This document shows positions 33,299 through 40,450 of a DNA stretch of 40,450 nt, piece after piece. Position 1 is the first letter of the stretch; the number at the start of each line of letters is the position of its first letter. The stretch is from Kaistella haifensis DSM 19056. Lineage in GTDB: Bacteria; Bacteroidota; Bacteroidia; Flavobacteriales; Weeksellaceae. The DNA lies in NCBI RefSeq assembly GCF_000735695.2, contig NZ_JASZ02000024.1, forward strand, positions 1-40,450, written 5' to 3'. The notes under the pieces are model-generated. The model was given only the letters and a program-made list of their open reading frames with translations, searched no databases and was not told the DNA's origin. Both the position numbers and the translations under genes were made by a program.

Positions 33299-33530
33299 TC
33301 TTAAAATTATTTTCCAAAAGAAAAAAACAAAAAAAAAGAAAGCCATTTTAACAAGGGGGACAGGCGGAAAAACCAAAAGGAAACGGAATAAGTCCCGAAG
33401 GGTGGCAGGGCAACAGATTAACCAGGCGAAGCCACCATATTTGCCCTGCCATTATGCCGTAAGCTTTTGGTTGGGTGGTGCGGTGGCTGTCCGCCTTATC
33501 TTTGCTACCTTTTTTATTCTTTTTTTAATC
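33299..33530. repeat. Structured repeat, copy 2 (larger)
   Basis: It shares with copy 1 the left flank (CCAAAAGAAAAA, then AAAGAAAGCCATT), the core AATAAGTCCCGAAGGGTGGC, GGCGAAGCCA, CATTATGC and the right flank TTATCTTTGCT. Its stems differ but still pair: ACGGAATAA/TTATGCCGT, AACCAAAAG/CTTTTGGTT and an 11 bp stem TGGCAGGGCAA/TTGCCCTGCCA where copy 1 has TGGC/GCCA. A 96-codon frame across it is not credible. Confidence 0.7.
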
Positions 33531-33683
33531 AATTCCAATCAAAGAAAGGGTACAAAAAACACGTAAGGGCTAAGGATAGGGTGTTTTTGGTATGCTTTCC
33601 TTTATCCTTACAAAACTCTTTAAATGTGTGAGGGCTTTGCGAGGAAAATTTAAAGTGTTTTGAGGATTATTTTTTCATATTGT

Positions 33684-33723
33684 GCCAACATAAGCCAAAT
33701 ACTGCCACATAACGCCAAATGAA
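33684..33723 (+). repeat. GCCA 10-bp phased repeats, cluster B
   Basis: Four direct units in exact 10 bp steps: GCCAACATAA, GCCAAATACT, GCCACATAAC, GCCAAATGAA. They end 47 bp before the ATG at 33771. The rest of 33531-33683 shows no gene. Confidence 0.65.
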
Positions 33724-33770
33724 AACAATACATTCCCTCGTGTTCTATATTGGGGGAAAATTTTGAACCT

Positions 33771-34150
33771 ATGGCGCAAAAAGTAACAACCGACAAAGAA
33801 CGTAAAGAGAAAGAACAATCCGAGCAAAAAAAGCCCCCCCTTTTATGCAGGTCGATAAGAACAGCGACCCGATTTCCAATTTCATCGCCAACTTTAAACG
33901 CCAATTCAAAGACACAAAGGGTTTAGGTCTGGGCAGGCTGTTCGGGGGCAAGCGTGTTGAACCGCCAAAGCAGACTGCCGAACCTGAAAGCATCATAGGC
34001 GCTACCAAAACGGTTATGCGTTCGGATTATAAAAATGCCGAAAACAATCAGACCGTACACACCAATAAAAAGCCTGCTTTAAAAATGGACAATACAAACA
34101 AAATACAACAGGCTCGCCCTAAAAGTAAGAAACCAAAGTTAGGATTATAG
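33771..34150 (+). pseudogene. Small element gene split by a frameshift in a C7 tract
   Basis: An ATG at 33771 opens MAQKVTTDKERKEKEQSEQK and runs into seven C at 33834-33840, after which the frame is lost. The rest of the protein continues in another frame from 33845 (MQVDKNSDPISNFIANFKRQF) to the stop at 34150. One more C would join the two parts into KKPPPFMQVDK, giving about 126 residues. The protein is charged, with a central KGLGLGRLFGG; I do not know its function. It could be a broken gene, a slippage-controlled gene or a sequencing error. If the downstream ATG is used, a 101-residue form is made. Confidence 0.6.
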
Positions 34151-34161
34151 CCTAGTATTTG

Positions 34162-34201
34162 GCAACTGTACGCCAAATACCGCCATCGGATGCAACATTA
34201 A
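34162..34201 (+). repeat. GCCA 10-bp phased repeats, cluster C
   Basis: Four units in 10 bp steps: GCAACTGTAC, GCCAAATACC, GCCATCGGAT, GCAACATTAA, ending right at the start of the first HTH gene. It is related to clusters A and B. Confidence 0.55.
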
Positions 34202-34202
34202 A

Positions 34203-34547
34203 ATGACCTATTTGAATAGCTTTTATTTTAGAGGTTTAAATGATGCAGATATGGAAATAACAGTTTTAGACATTCAGATTTTGAAAGCATTGCATAGGGA
34301 AGTTAAGGAAGTTTCCAATTTGATAGCGGAAATGACTACACCCTACAAAGCACTGCAACAGGCAACTAAATGGCTCGACCAACAGGAAGCGTGCCAATTG
34401 CTCAACATCAGCAAAAGAACGTTGCAGACGTATAGGGCAAAAGGCATTCTTGGAGCAACGCAAATTAATCGGAAAACGTATTTCAGATTATCCGAAGTGG
34501 AGTTACTTATGCAGGGAGAGCGACCATTAAAAAAGCAAAAGAAATGA
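34203..34547 (+). CDS. Helix-turn-helix (MerR/excisionase-like) protein
   Basis: 114 residues. The C-terminal half is a MerR/Xis-type HTH: KWLDQQEACQLLNISKRTLQTYRAKGILGATQINRKTYFRLSEVELLM. The N-terminal half is helical (VLDIQILKALHREVKEVSNLIAEM). The ATG at 34251 (MEITVLDIQ) is an equally good start. Pairs of such proteins near the integrase act as excision factors in CTnDOT-like elements. It overlaps the next gene by 4 bp. Confidence 0.8.
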   Translation: MTYLNSFYFRGLNDADMEITVLDIQILKALHREVKEVSNLIAEMTTPYKALQQATKWLDQQEACQLLNISKRTLQTYRAKGILGATQINRKTYFRLSEVELLMQGERPLKKQKK

Positions 34548-34825
34548 AACAGATTGGAAATTCAAACGAAGATATGCTTGCCTTGCTCGAAGCTGTGGTA
34601 GGCATCAAAAATGAACTGTTGTATATCAGAGAATATTTCCACCCATTACTAAAGGGGGAAATCTACCTGTCAGGTGAACAGGTTTGCGAGATGTTACACA
34701 TAAGCAAACGGACATTGCTACAGTACAGGGATGACGGACTGATACCTTTTATCAAGCTCGAACGGAAAATCCTTTTCCGTGAAAGCGATATTATCAAGGT
34801 ATTGGAAGATAACTACCAGCGGTAG
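34544..34825 (+). CDS. Helix-turn-helix (excisionase-like) protein
   Basis: 93 residues with the same plan as its upstream neighbour: a helical N-terminus (DMLALLEAVVGIKNELLYIREYF), then the HTH QVCEMLHISKRTLLQYRDDGLIPFIKLERKILFRESDI. The start codon overlaps the upstream stop (ATGA), so the two are coupled and may act together as a recombination directionality complex. Confidence 0.85.
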   Translation: MKQIGNSNEDMLALLEAVVGIKNELLYIREYFHPLLKGEIYLSGEQVCEMLHISKRTLLQYRDDGLIPFIKLERKILFRESDIIKVLEDNYQR

Positions 34826-34866
34826 CTGATTGTGTGAAACTGTAACCGTATCTGTCAATTAAAGAA

Positions 34867-34904
34867 ACAGCCCACTGCTTGAAGCGGTGGGCTGTGGGGT
34901 TTTA
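34867..34904 (+). terminator. Terminator of the HTH gene pair
   Basis: ACAGCCCAC and GTGGGCTGT form a perfect GC-rich stem, followed by GGGGTTTT, about 40 bp after the second HTH stop. Confidence 0.8.
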
Positions 34905-34915
34905 CGATTGTACTC

Positions 34916-35284
34916 TTAATTGATGAAAATATAATCCCGCTTAATTTTCTTTGAATTGTCAAGTTGTAGAAAATTCATTCCTTTCAACGCAATGTTTCCA
35001 TCGGGTGTTTTCATCTGCCAAGTTACTCTTAATGTGTCGTTATTTTCGGAATAGCTTGTTAGTTCAGTAATAAGTCTGTTTCCAACAACAAGCCTTTCAT
35101 TTACTTGTGTGATGTTTCCATATATTTTTTCTAAACCGTGATGTTCGACAGCTTCATCTCCTGGCTCATTTGCATAAAATTTTGCGGAAGTAGAATAAAC
35201 TTCTTCAATGAGTTGTCTTCTTTCGTCTGTATTTGTTGTACTCCAAGCGTCAATGTAGTTTTTTACAAATTGTTCTATTGCCAT
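34916..35284 (-). CDS. SnoaL/NTF2-like small protein
   Basis: 122 residues, a single NTF2-like domain: FVKNYIDAWSTTNTDERRQLIEEVYSTSAKFY, HHGLEKIYGNITQVNERL and a C-terminal sheet with LRVTWQMKTPDGNIALKG. A ligand-binding or isomerase role is possible; the substrate is unknown. It follows a Crp-like regulator by 70 bp, with a palindrome between them, so it is likely that regulator's target. Confidence 0.8.
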   Translation of the reverse strand: MAIEQFVKNYIDAWSTTNTDERRQLIEEVYSTSAKFYANEPGDEAVEHHGLEKIYGNITQVNERLVVGNRLITELTSYSENNDTLRVTWQMKTPDGNIALKGMNFLQLDNSKKIKRDYIFIN

Positions 35285-35335
35285 TTTTTAAGTTTTAATG
35301 TTTGACAAAGTTGAAAAATACTCGCTTAAATTTAC

Positions 35336-35351
35336 TGACACATTTGTGCCA
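35336..35351. promoter_or_regulatory. Crp-like operator upstream of the SnoaL-like gene
   Basis: TGACACATTTGTGCCA is an inverted repeat (TGACACA/TGTGCCA, 6 of 7). It lies between the regulator's stop and the target. A degenerate -7 (CAACTTTG on the minus strand, 35306-35313) follows, with no TTG at -33, as in an activator-dependent promoter. Confidence 0.55.
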
Positions 35352-35354
35352 AAA

Positions 35355-35948
35355 TTAGTTGGCTTGGGAAAGTTTTTTGCGAATTCTTGTTAGTGTTTGT
35401 CTTTCTACGCCAAGATAACTACAAAGTTGTGATATGCTTATTCGGTTAAATAGTTGCGGATATTGACTTATGAATTCAATATATCGTTGTTCTGCATTTT
35501 GAAAAAGAAAACCTTCTAATCTTTCTTGTTGTATTTTGAGTTTTACTTCAACAATTAATCGTCCGTATTTTTCAAACTTCGGAATTTCATTGTAGGCATT
35601 TTGCAAATGTTCAGAATGGAAATTTACGATTGTTGATGTTTCTAAACATTGAAAAGAAAGCGGACTTGGTTTATTGTCCATAAAAGAAGCGTAATGAAAT
35701 GTATATTCATTTTCAGGAACGAAGTAAATGTTCTTTTCGTTTCCTAAATCATCTGTATGAAATGCACGAATAAGCCCTTTTACTAAAAATCCGCCTTGTT
35801 TCTGAATTTGTCCTGCTTTAACGTAGAAATCGTTTTTCTCAATTTTTGTTATGGTTAGTTTTCGGCTAAATCCTTCAAGTTCTTTTTCTGTTATTTCGGG
35901 GCAAACATTCTTTATATGTTTCAAATAGATTTCAATTTCTTCTATCAT
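35355..35948 (-). CDS. Crp/Fnr-family transcriptional regulator
   Basis: 197 residues. The cyclic-nucleotide-binding-like domain has FYVKAGQIQKQGGFLVKGLIRAFHTD. The C-terminal HTH is NRISISQLCSYLGVERQTLTRIRKKLSQ. It resembles the chromosomal regulator at 4366-4929 in plan, with the same regulator, palindrome and target order, but the sequences are clearly different. It lies between the integrase and the HTH genes, as cargo of the element's right end. Confidence 0.88.
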   Translation of the reverse strand: MIEEIEIYLKHIKNVCPEITEKELEGFSRKLTITKIEKNDFYVKAGQIQKQGGFLVKGLIRAFHTDDLGNEKNIYFVPENEYTFHYASFMDNKPSPLSFQCLETSTIVNFHSEHLQNAYNEIPKFEKYGRLIVEVKLKIQQERLEGFLFQNAEQRYIEFISQYPQLFNRISISQLCSYLGVERQTLTRIRKKLSQAN

Positions 35949-36001
35949 TTGGATTGGGTGTCAGAACAATTATATACTGCTTTTTCAAACCCTAAAATTA
36001 C

Positions 36002-36032
36002 AAAAAAGCCAACGTAAAATAACATTGGCTTT
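36002..36032 (-). terminator. Integrase terminator
   Basis: On the minus strand AAAGCCAATG and CGTTGGCTTT pair, followed by a run of T. It lies 20 bp after the integrase stop. Confidence 0.8.
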
Positions 36033-36052
36033 CGATAATTAATTTATTGGCT

Positions 36053-37303
36053 TCAGAGCTGTGCCACAAAAGACCGTTCCAATCCTTTAAATTTGTGCGA
36101 TACCTTTTGCATATCCTTACCGACTTTCTCGTTAAGTATTTTGGCATAAATCTGTGTGGTGGCAATATTTTTATGCCCTAACATTTTGCTCAAACTCTCC
36201 AACGGAACACCCTCGCTTAAAAACAACGTAGCAAACGTGTGACGTGCCAAATGAAAGGTTACTTTCTTTTCTTTTAGGCAGTCAATCAGTTGAGATATTC
36301 GCTTTAGGCTGTCATTACAAATCGTATTTGATGGTACAGGAAATACCTTTCCGTCTTTTGCGAATCCTGCATATTTCTCAATAATCATTTTCGGAATATC
36401 CAAGAGCATCACGTTTGATGATGTAGCCGTTTTCTTTCTCCGTACAATAATCCACTGGTTACCGTCAAAGAAATCTTGAAGATTGCTGTTTTTAAGCCCT
36501 TTCATATCTGAATAGGAAAGCCCTGTAAAGCAACTGAAAACAAACAAATCTTTAACCAATTCATCTTTCTTTTTCTCGCAGTTGAACGTTACGAGCTGTT
36601 CTAATTCGTTTCGTAAAAGATAGCCACGGTCTTTGTCTTTTTTGGTATTCTTGTATTCGCTGAATGGATTAAAAGCAAGATGCTTTCTGCTCATTGCCAA
36701 TCGGCAAAGCGTGGTAAATCCAATCATATACAGCCAAATGGTGTTGTGGGTCAAACTTTGGTCGTCACGCAGGTAGTAATCAAAGTCCTGTACAAAATCA
36801 GGTGTAAGGTCGTTAAAGGACACATCGGAATAGCCGTATTTTGTAAGTGCAAAATTTCGAAGATGTTTCAAAAGTATTTTGTATTTACTGCGTGTGCCAT
36901 TTACCCGAAGTCCACTATTAACCTTTTTCTCATAGTCCAATAGGAACTGTTCATAGAATTTGAAAAAGGTCAGTTCTCCGCTTTCCATCCCAAGAACGGC
37001 ATTTTTAAGTTTAGCACTGTTTACAGCCCCCTCGTTCTTCAGGATTTTGGAATAGCATTCCTCAATACCCGAACGAATTTTGTCAAGTTTGCTGTTTGTG
37101 TCTTGGGCTTCTCGGCTTTTACCTAAAACCCTGCCGTACTTCAAATCCCAATTTGTTGCGGAAATATCCAGCTTTGTACTGAATGCAGACTGTTTGCCGT
37201 TTACGGTAATCCTGCACATAACCGTGACTTTTCCGTTTTTCTTTGGGGCGTTCTTTTTAAGGTAGAACAATACCTTAAATGTTGATTTTTTTGTCGTTTC
37301 CAT
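36053..37303 (-). CDS. Tyrosine integrase, CTnDOT/Bacteroidetes type
   Basis: 416 residues from the ATG at 37303; a GTG two codons upstream is also possible. Arm-binding domain about 8-100 (STFKVLFYLKKNAPKKNG), SAM-like core-binding domain about 112-210, catalytic domain after 230. Catalytic residues: His351 and Arg354 (FHLARHTF), His377 (LGHKN) and Tyr386 (TTQIYAK). The first Arg of the usual set is not at its place (FTGLSYSD has Ser263), as known for IntDOT. It lies about 110 bp inside the right end repeat and should catalyse integration and excision. Confidence 0.93.
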   Translation of the reverse strand: METTKKSTFKVLFYLKKNAPKKNGKVTVMCRITVNGKQSAFSTKLDISATNWDLKYGRVLGKSREAQDTNSKLDKIRSGIEECYSKILKNEGAVNSAKLKNAVLGMESGELTFFKFYEQFLLDYEKKVNSGLRVNGTRSKYKILLKHLRNFALTKYGYSDVSFNDLTPDFVQDFDYYLRDDQSLTHNTIWLYMIGFTTLCRLAMSRKHLAFNPFSEYKNTKKDKDRGYLLRNELEQLVTFNCEKKKDELVKDLFVFSCFTGLSYSDMKGLKNSNLQDFFDGNQWIIVRRKKTATSSNVMLLDIPKMIIEKYAGFAKDGKVFPVPSNTICNDSLKRISQLIDCLKEKKVTFHLARHTFATLFLSEGVPLESLSKMLGHKNIATTQIYAKILNEKVGKDMQKVSHKFKGLERSFVAQL

Positions 37304-37415
37304 ACTCACAATTCTTAATGATAAAATTAAACCTATGTGAGCTACGGAACAATATGAAAAACTATGCAGAAAGCTGAAATACAGTATTTTAAACGATTGT
37401 TTCTAATGTTTAAAA

Positions 37416-37431
37416 GTAACGTTTTAGTAAC
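37416..37431 (+). other. Candidate attR direct repeat
   Basis: GTAACGTTTTAGTAAC matches 15 of 16 bases at 9942-9957. It lies between the integrase start and the first chromosomal gene on the right. Beyond it the similarity fades within about 15 bp. Confidence 0.55.
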
Positions 37432-37488
37432 CTTCCTTTTGCCAAACCTCGCTTTTTACTGCTTTTTAACTCATTACCAAAAAATCAT

Positions 37489-37524
37489 AAAACGGCTGTA
37501 AAGTCTTTATTTACAACCGTTTTG
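37489..37524. terminator. Hairpin between attR and the MFS gene
   Basis: AAAACGGCTGTAAA and TTTACAACCGTTTT pair almost perfectly. It may insulate the chromosome from the element, or be an old terminator of the chromosomal locus. Confidence 0.55.
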
Positions 37525-37598
37525 CCTGTTATTAATCTTTGATGTATTTTTACTGAAACTTTATTTTAAAAAAATAAGAAACTTATTTTCACATCAAC

Positions 37599-37606
37599 TA
37601 TCTTTG
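37599..37606 (+). promoter_or_regulatory. -7 box of the MFS gene
   Basis: TATCTTTG, 6 bp before the ATG at 37613; the message would be nearly leaderless. Confidence 0.55.
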
Positions 37607-37612
37607 TAATAC

Positions 37613-38833
37613 ATGAAAAAAAATCAGAAATCCGCAGCGATAGGTTTTATTTTTATTACCCTCCTTATTGATATTACAGGCTGGGGAATTGTAATTCCGG
37701 TGGTTCCTAAACTTATCCAGGAGCTTATTCACAATCCCGATCTCAGCGTTGCCTCTCAATATGGTGGCTGGCTGAGTTTTGTATATGCTGCGATGCAGTT
37801 TGTCTTCGCTTCCGTTTTAGGAGGTTTAAGTGATCGCTATGGCCGGCGACCGATTATTTTGTTTTCGCTTTTGGGATTTTCTATTAATTTCATGATTCAA
37901 GCGCTTGCGCCAACAATCTTTTGGCTTTTTGTAGGTAGAATTTTTTCAGGAATTACTGGCGCGAGTATTACTACCGCAAGTGCATACATTGCTGATATTT
38001 CTACGGATGAAGATCGCGCAAAGAACTTCGGGATGATCGGGGCTGCTTTCGGTTTAGGTTTTATCATCGGACCGGTCATCGGAGGAATTTTAGGGCAATA
38101 TGGTCCGAGAGTTCCTTTCTATGCAGCTTCTGTATTGTGTTTGGTGAATTTTCTTTATGGCTTGTTTATCCTTCCAGAAAGTTTGGACAAAGCAAATCGC
38201 CGTCCGTTCAATTGGAAGCGCGCAAATCCCGTAGGATCTCTGCTTCAGTTGCGAAAGTATCCTCAGATTTTGGGGCTCATCGCATCTTTGATTTTCGTTT
38301 ATATTGCAGGTCATGCGGTACAAACCAACTGGACTTTCTTCACCATGTACAAGTTCAATTGGACCGAGAAATTGGTCGGAATTTCGCTGGGTGTTTCGGG
38401 GTTTATGGCAGCTTTGGTTCAAGGGTATTTAATTCGATTTATTCAGCCCAAATTAGGCAATGAAAAAAGCATTTTCTACGGTCTGTCGCTTTATGCCGTT
38501 GGTATGATTCTTTTTGCTTTTGCAAGCGAAAGTTGGATGATGTTTGCTTTCCTCATTCCTTACGGATTGGGAGGAATTGCCGGCCCGGCTTTGCAATCGG
38601 TAATTTCCTCCGAGGTTCCGAAAAATGAGCAAGGAGAATTGCAAGGAGCTCTAGCGAGTTTGGTGAGCTTAACAGCGATTGTTGGACCACCGCTGATGAC
38701 CAATATTTTTTATTATTTCACGCACGATGCTGCCCCATTCAAATTTCCGGGAGCACCTTTTTTTCTCGGCTTTATACTGATGGCCATCAGTGCGGTAATT
38801 GTTTATTTTACCTTTAGGAAAAAGCGACTTTAG
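37613..38833 (+). CDS. MFS transporter, Tet/TCR family-like
   Basis: 406 residues with about 12 membrane segments. [15 protein letters not shown] in the first helix and the loop motif [14 protein letters not shown] after the second helix are typical of DHA1 drug:H+ antiporters of the TetA type. The central cytoplasmic loop ([21 protein letters not shown]) also fits. The substrate is unproven; chromosomal homologues are common in Flavobacteriia and need not give tetracycline resistance. It is the first chromosomal gene right of the element. Confidence 0.88.
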   Translation: MKKNQKSAAIGFIFITLLIDITGWGIVIPVVPKLIQELIHNPDLSVASQYGGWLSFVYAAMQFVFASVLGGLSDRYGRRPIILFSLLGFSINFMIQALAPTIFWLFVGRIFSGITGASITTASAYIADISTDEDRAKNFGMIGAAFGLGFIIGPVIGGILGQYGPRVPFYAASVLCLVNFLYGLFILPESLDKANRRPFNWKRANPVGSLLQLRKYPQILGLIASLIFVYIAGHAVQTNWTFFTMYKFNWTEKLVGISLGVSGFMAALVQGYLIRFIQPKLGNEKSIFYGLSLYAVGMILFAFASESWMMFAFLIPYGLGGIAGPALQSVISSEVPKNEQGELQGALASLVSLTAIVGPPLMTNIFYYFTHDAAPFKFPGAPFFLGFILMAISAVIVYFTFRKKRL

Positions 38834-38947
38834 TTTTTAAAGTTCAAAACGCGTTACGAATTTATTTTTATTTAAATTTTAAGGTAAGACAATTTTATTT
38901 CCCGAACTTTGCAGCAGTTTTATTATTCTAAATTACGTAGTATTTTT

Positions 38948-40123
38948 ATGCATAAAGATTTCTTTAATTATCAAGCGCAAACCACTCCATTTGCGTCAGG
39001 TTTCGAAGTAGAAAAAGCCGAAGGAAGCTATATTTATGGCAAAAACGGAAAAAAATATCTCGATTTCGTTGCAGGAGTATCAGCCAATACTTTGGGACAT
39101 TCCCACCCGAAAATTGTAGACGCCATAAAAACCCAAGCTGAAAAATATTTGCACGTAATGGTTTATGGCGAATATGCGCAGGAAATGCCTGTTGCGCTTT
39201 GTAAACTGCTTGCTGACGCAACTCCTGAACCTTTGGAGATGACCTATCTCGTTAATTCTGGTGCGGAAGCGATTGATGGAAGCTTGAAATTGGCCAAAAG
39301 ATATACCGGAAGAGAAGAAATCATTTCCTTTAAAGACGCGTATCATGGCAATACCCACGGTGCTTTATCGGTTGCCGGCAATGAATATCACAAACGTGAA
39401 TTTCGTCCGCTTTTGCCGATGGTGAGTTTTATTGAATTTAATAATGAAAAAGATTTAGAAAAGATCACTGAAAAAACCGCAGGCGTCATCCTGGAAACCA
39501 TTCAAGGTGCTGCGGGTTTTCTGCTTCCTAAAGAAGATTATTTAAAAAAACTAAAAGCCCGATGCGAAGAAGTGGGCGCATTGCTCATTCTCGATGAAAT
39601 TCAGCCTGGTTTCGGGCGCACAGGAAAACTTTTTGCCTTCGAACATTACGGTATTGTTCCCGATATTTTGGCGATGGGAAAAGGAATGGGCGGCGGCGTT
39701 CCCGTAGGTGCGTTTATGAGTTCCCGTGAAATCATGGAAAGCTTATCTCATTCCCCTAAACTCGGACATATCACAACTTTTGGTGGTAATCCGCTGATTG
39801 CTGCGTCGAGCTATGCTACTTTAAAAGAGGTTTTAGAAAGTGGTTTGATGAATGAAGTGCACGAAAAAGAAAAATTGTTCCGTGAACTTTTGGTTCATCC
39901 TAAAATTAAAAATATTAACGGTCGTGGATTGATGTTGGCCGTGAATTTGGGTTCGCCGGAATACACGATCGATGTTGCTAAAAGATGCATGGATAAAGGT
40001 TTAATTGTTTTTTGGCAGTTGTACCGAAATGAATATTTGAGGATTTCTCCACCGTTAACTTTGTCATTAGAAGAGATTAAGGAAGGTTGCAAGATCATCC
40101 TCGAAGTCCTCGATGAATATTAA
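38948..40123 (+). CDS. Class III PLP-dependent aminotransferase (acetylornithine/ornithine-like)
   Basis: 391 residues from the ATG at 38948 (MHKDFFNYQAQTT); the frame to 38909 would start with TTG. PLP features: NSGAEAIDGSLKLAKR, YHGNTHGAL, ILDEIQPGFGRTG (Asp216) and AMGKGMGGG with the Schiff-base Lys245. Substrate choice within the class (ornithine, acetylornithine, omega-amino acids) cannot be read. An IS end begins right after the stop codon, so any downstream gene of its operon is separated by the insertion. Confidence 0.9.
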   Translation: MHKDFFNYQAQTTPFASGFEVEKAEGSYIYGKNGKKYLDFVAGVSANTLGHSHPKIVDAIKTQAEKYLHVMVYGEYAQEMPVALCKLLADATPEPLEMTYLVNSGAEAIDGSLKLAKRYTGREEIISFKDAYHGNTHGALSVAGNEYHKREFRPLLPMVSFIEFNNEKDLEKITEKTAGVILETIQGAAGFLLPKEDYLKKLKARCEEVGALLILDEIQPGFGRTGKLFAFEHYGIVPDILAMGKGMGGGVPVGAFMSSREIMESLSHSPKLGHITTFGGNPLIAASSYATLKEVLESGLMNEVHEKEKLFRELLVHPKIKNINGRGLMLAVNLGSPEYTIDVAKRCMDKGLIVFWQLYRNEYLRISPPLTLSLEEIKEGCKIILEVLDEY

Positions 40124-40450
40124 GAGCCTGTTTAAATTTTATTCAATAAATTTTTTATGGCGGATAATTTTACCATATTTTCAGAATTTTCCATTAGTAA
40201 TTCGTAATTCCTGCATAATCTCCTGTCGTTATCAAACCAGGAAAATGTCCGTTCAATAATCCATCTTTTAGAAAAGGGCTTAAAATCTGTTTTCTTTTCA
40301 TCATTTCTCATCACCACATTGATTAGATAAGCAAACTTATTTTTCACCTGTTCTATGATTTCTCCTCTGTAACCTCCATCAGCAAGAATAATCTTCACAG
40401 GACTTAAGAAATATGCCAAAGTTCTCATGAGAAAATCAACAGCTTTACTG
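40124..40450 (-). mobile_element. IS5-like insertion sequence, partial (one end)
   Basis: It starts with the terminal-repeat-like GAGCCTGTTTAAATTTT at 40124-40140, directly after the aminotransferase stop, and contains the transposase C-terminus. The other end is outside the window. Confidence 0.65.
40132..40450 (-). CDS. IS5-like DDE transposase, C-terminal part (cut by window edge)
   Basis: The minus-strand frame is open to the window edge; the visible part is about 105 residues, reading SKAVDFLMRTLAYFL at its start. It includes KIILADGGYRGE, the DDE-type second Asp block, and KRWIIERTFSWFDNDRRLCRNYE, the family's third catalytic (Glu) region Y/W-x-x-E-R-x-F-x-W. The start codon is outside the window; the Met at 40428 is internal. 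Confidence 0.8.
   Translation of the reverse strand, partial: SKAVDFLMRTLAYFLSPVKIILADGGYRGEIIEQVKNKFAYLINVVMRNDEKKTDFKPFSKRWIIERTFSWFDNDRRLCRNYELLMENSENMVKLSAIKNLLNKI

Larger units (their letters stand above)
9942..37431. mobile_element. Integrated mobilizable element (CTnDOT-like integrase, mobAB, rteC), about 27.5 kb
   Basis: The ends are placed at a 16 bp direct repeat with one mismatch. Inside are the integrase near the right end, two HTH/excisionase-like genes, a DUF3408 protein, MobA, MobB relaxase and RteC, all of types found in Bacteroidetes conjugative transposons. No TraG-like ATPase, MobC/VirD4-type coupling protein or other mating-pore gene is present. It therefore probably needs a helper element to transfer. 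Cargo is a defence cluster on the left, and redox and regulatory genes in the centre. Outside are ordinary chromosomal genes (secDF; MFS transporter). Confidence 0.75.

Noticed and set aside
33276-33566. 96-codon plus-strand open frame after the DUF3408 gene
   Set aside because: It runs through the structured repeat, has Lys-runs from A-rich DNA and no protein-like pattern; copy 1 of the repeat has no matching frame.
32472-34201. GCCA repeats as a CRISPR array
   Set aside because: The units are 10 bp with no spacer-repeat alternation and no cas genes.
37613-38833. MFS gene as an acquired tetracycline-resistance gene
   Set aside because: It lies outside the element, and chromosomal relatives of this type are common; the sequence alone does not show tetracycline specificity.

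Overview
The window looks like the chromosome of a Flavobacteriia bacterium, most likely Weeksellaceae (Chryseobacterium/Kaistella type). The reasons are a fused SecDF, AT-rich DNA, promoters of the Bacteroidetes form (TTG, about 20 bp, TAnnTTTG) and CTnDOT-like mobile-element genes. No rRNA, tRNA or CRISPR array was seen.

Layout. (1) 1-2.7 kb: the start of a tyrosine recombinase gene runs off the left edge. To its right is what I read as a small integron-like cassette array. One cassette carries an HxlR regulator and a secreted esterase, the next an isochorismatase-type hydrolase. Each cassette ends in an attC-like imperfect inverted repeat whose outer box is complementary to the start of that same cassette. 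(2) 2.7-9.9 kb: chromosomal genes, namely an ABM-type monooxygenase, a DJ-1/PfpI protein with its Crp-like regulator and operator, hemN and secDF. (3) About 9.94-37.43 kb: one integrated element of about 27.5 kb, bounded by a 15/16 direct repeat (GTAACGATTTAGTAAC / GTAACGTTTTAGTAAC). It has a CTnDOT-type integrase, two HTH proteins, mobA/mobB with an oriT-like region, a DUF3408 protein and RteC. No coupling protein or mating-pore genes are present, so it should be mobilizable rather than self-transmissible. (4) 37.4-40.45 kb: chromosome again, with a TetA-like MFS transporter, a class III aminotransferase and the end of an IS5-like element.

Cargo of the element. Left arm (10.08-19.48 kb): seven same-strand genes with gaps of at most 28 bp or short overlaps, all apparently defence-related. 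They are an AbiEi-like antitoxin, AbiEii toxin, a three-gene ABC-3C module (PD-(D/E)XK-like effector, middle component, DUF3732 ATPase), an NA37/NdpA-like nucleoid protein and a TOTE-type primase-helicase. The last five read as one translationally coupled unit and are the best candidate for an undescribed composite defence system. Right arm (20.9-30.5 kb): regulators (TetR, two HxlR, AraC) mixed with redox and hydrolase genes (two quinone-reductase-like flavoproteins, an MDR and an SDR dehydrogenase, a serine hydrolase, a tandem NTF2 protein) and an unusual exported beta-propeller/acetolactate decarboxylase fusion. This suggests electrophile or quinone stress handling, possibly acetoin metabolism.

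Non-coding structure not explained by the genes: a structured repeat present twice in the element (near 19.9 and 33.4 kb), foldable as a three-way junction and apparently covarying; GCCA direct repeats spaced exactly 10 bp in three clusters upstream of the transfer-region genes; a C7 tract that splits a small gene; overlapping face-to-face promoters between a flavoprotein and its HxlR regulator; and two separate Crp-like regulator/target pairs, each with a palindrome between them.
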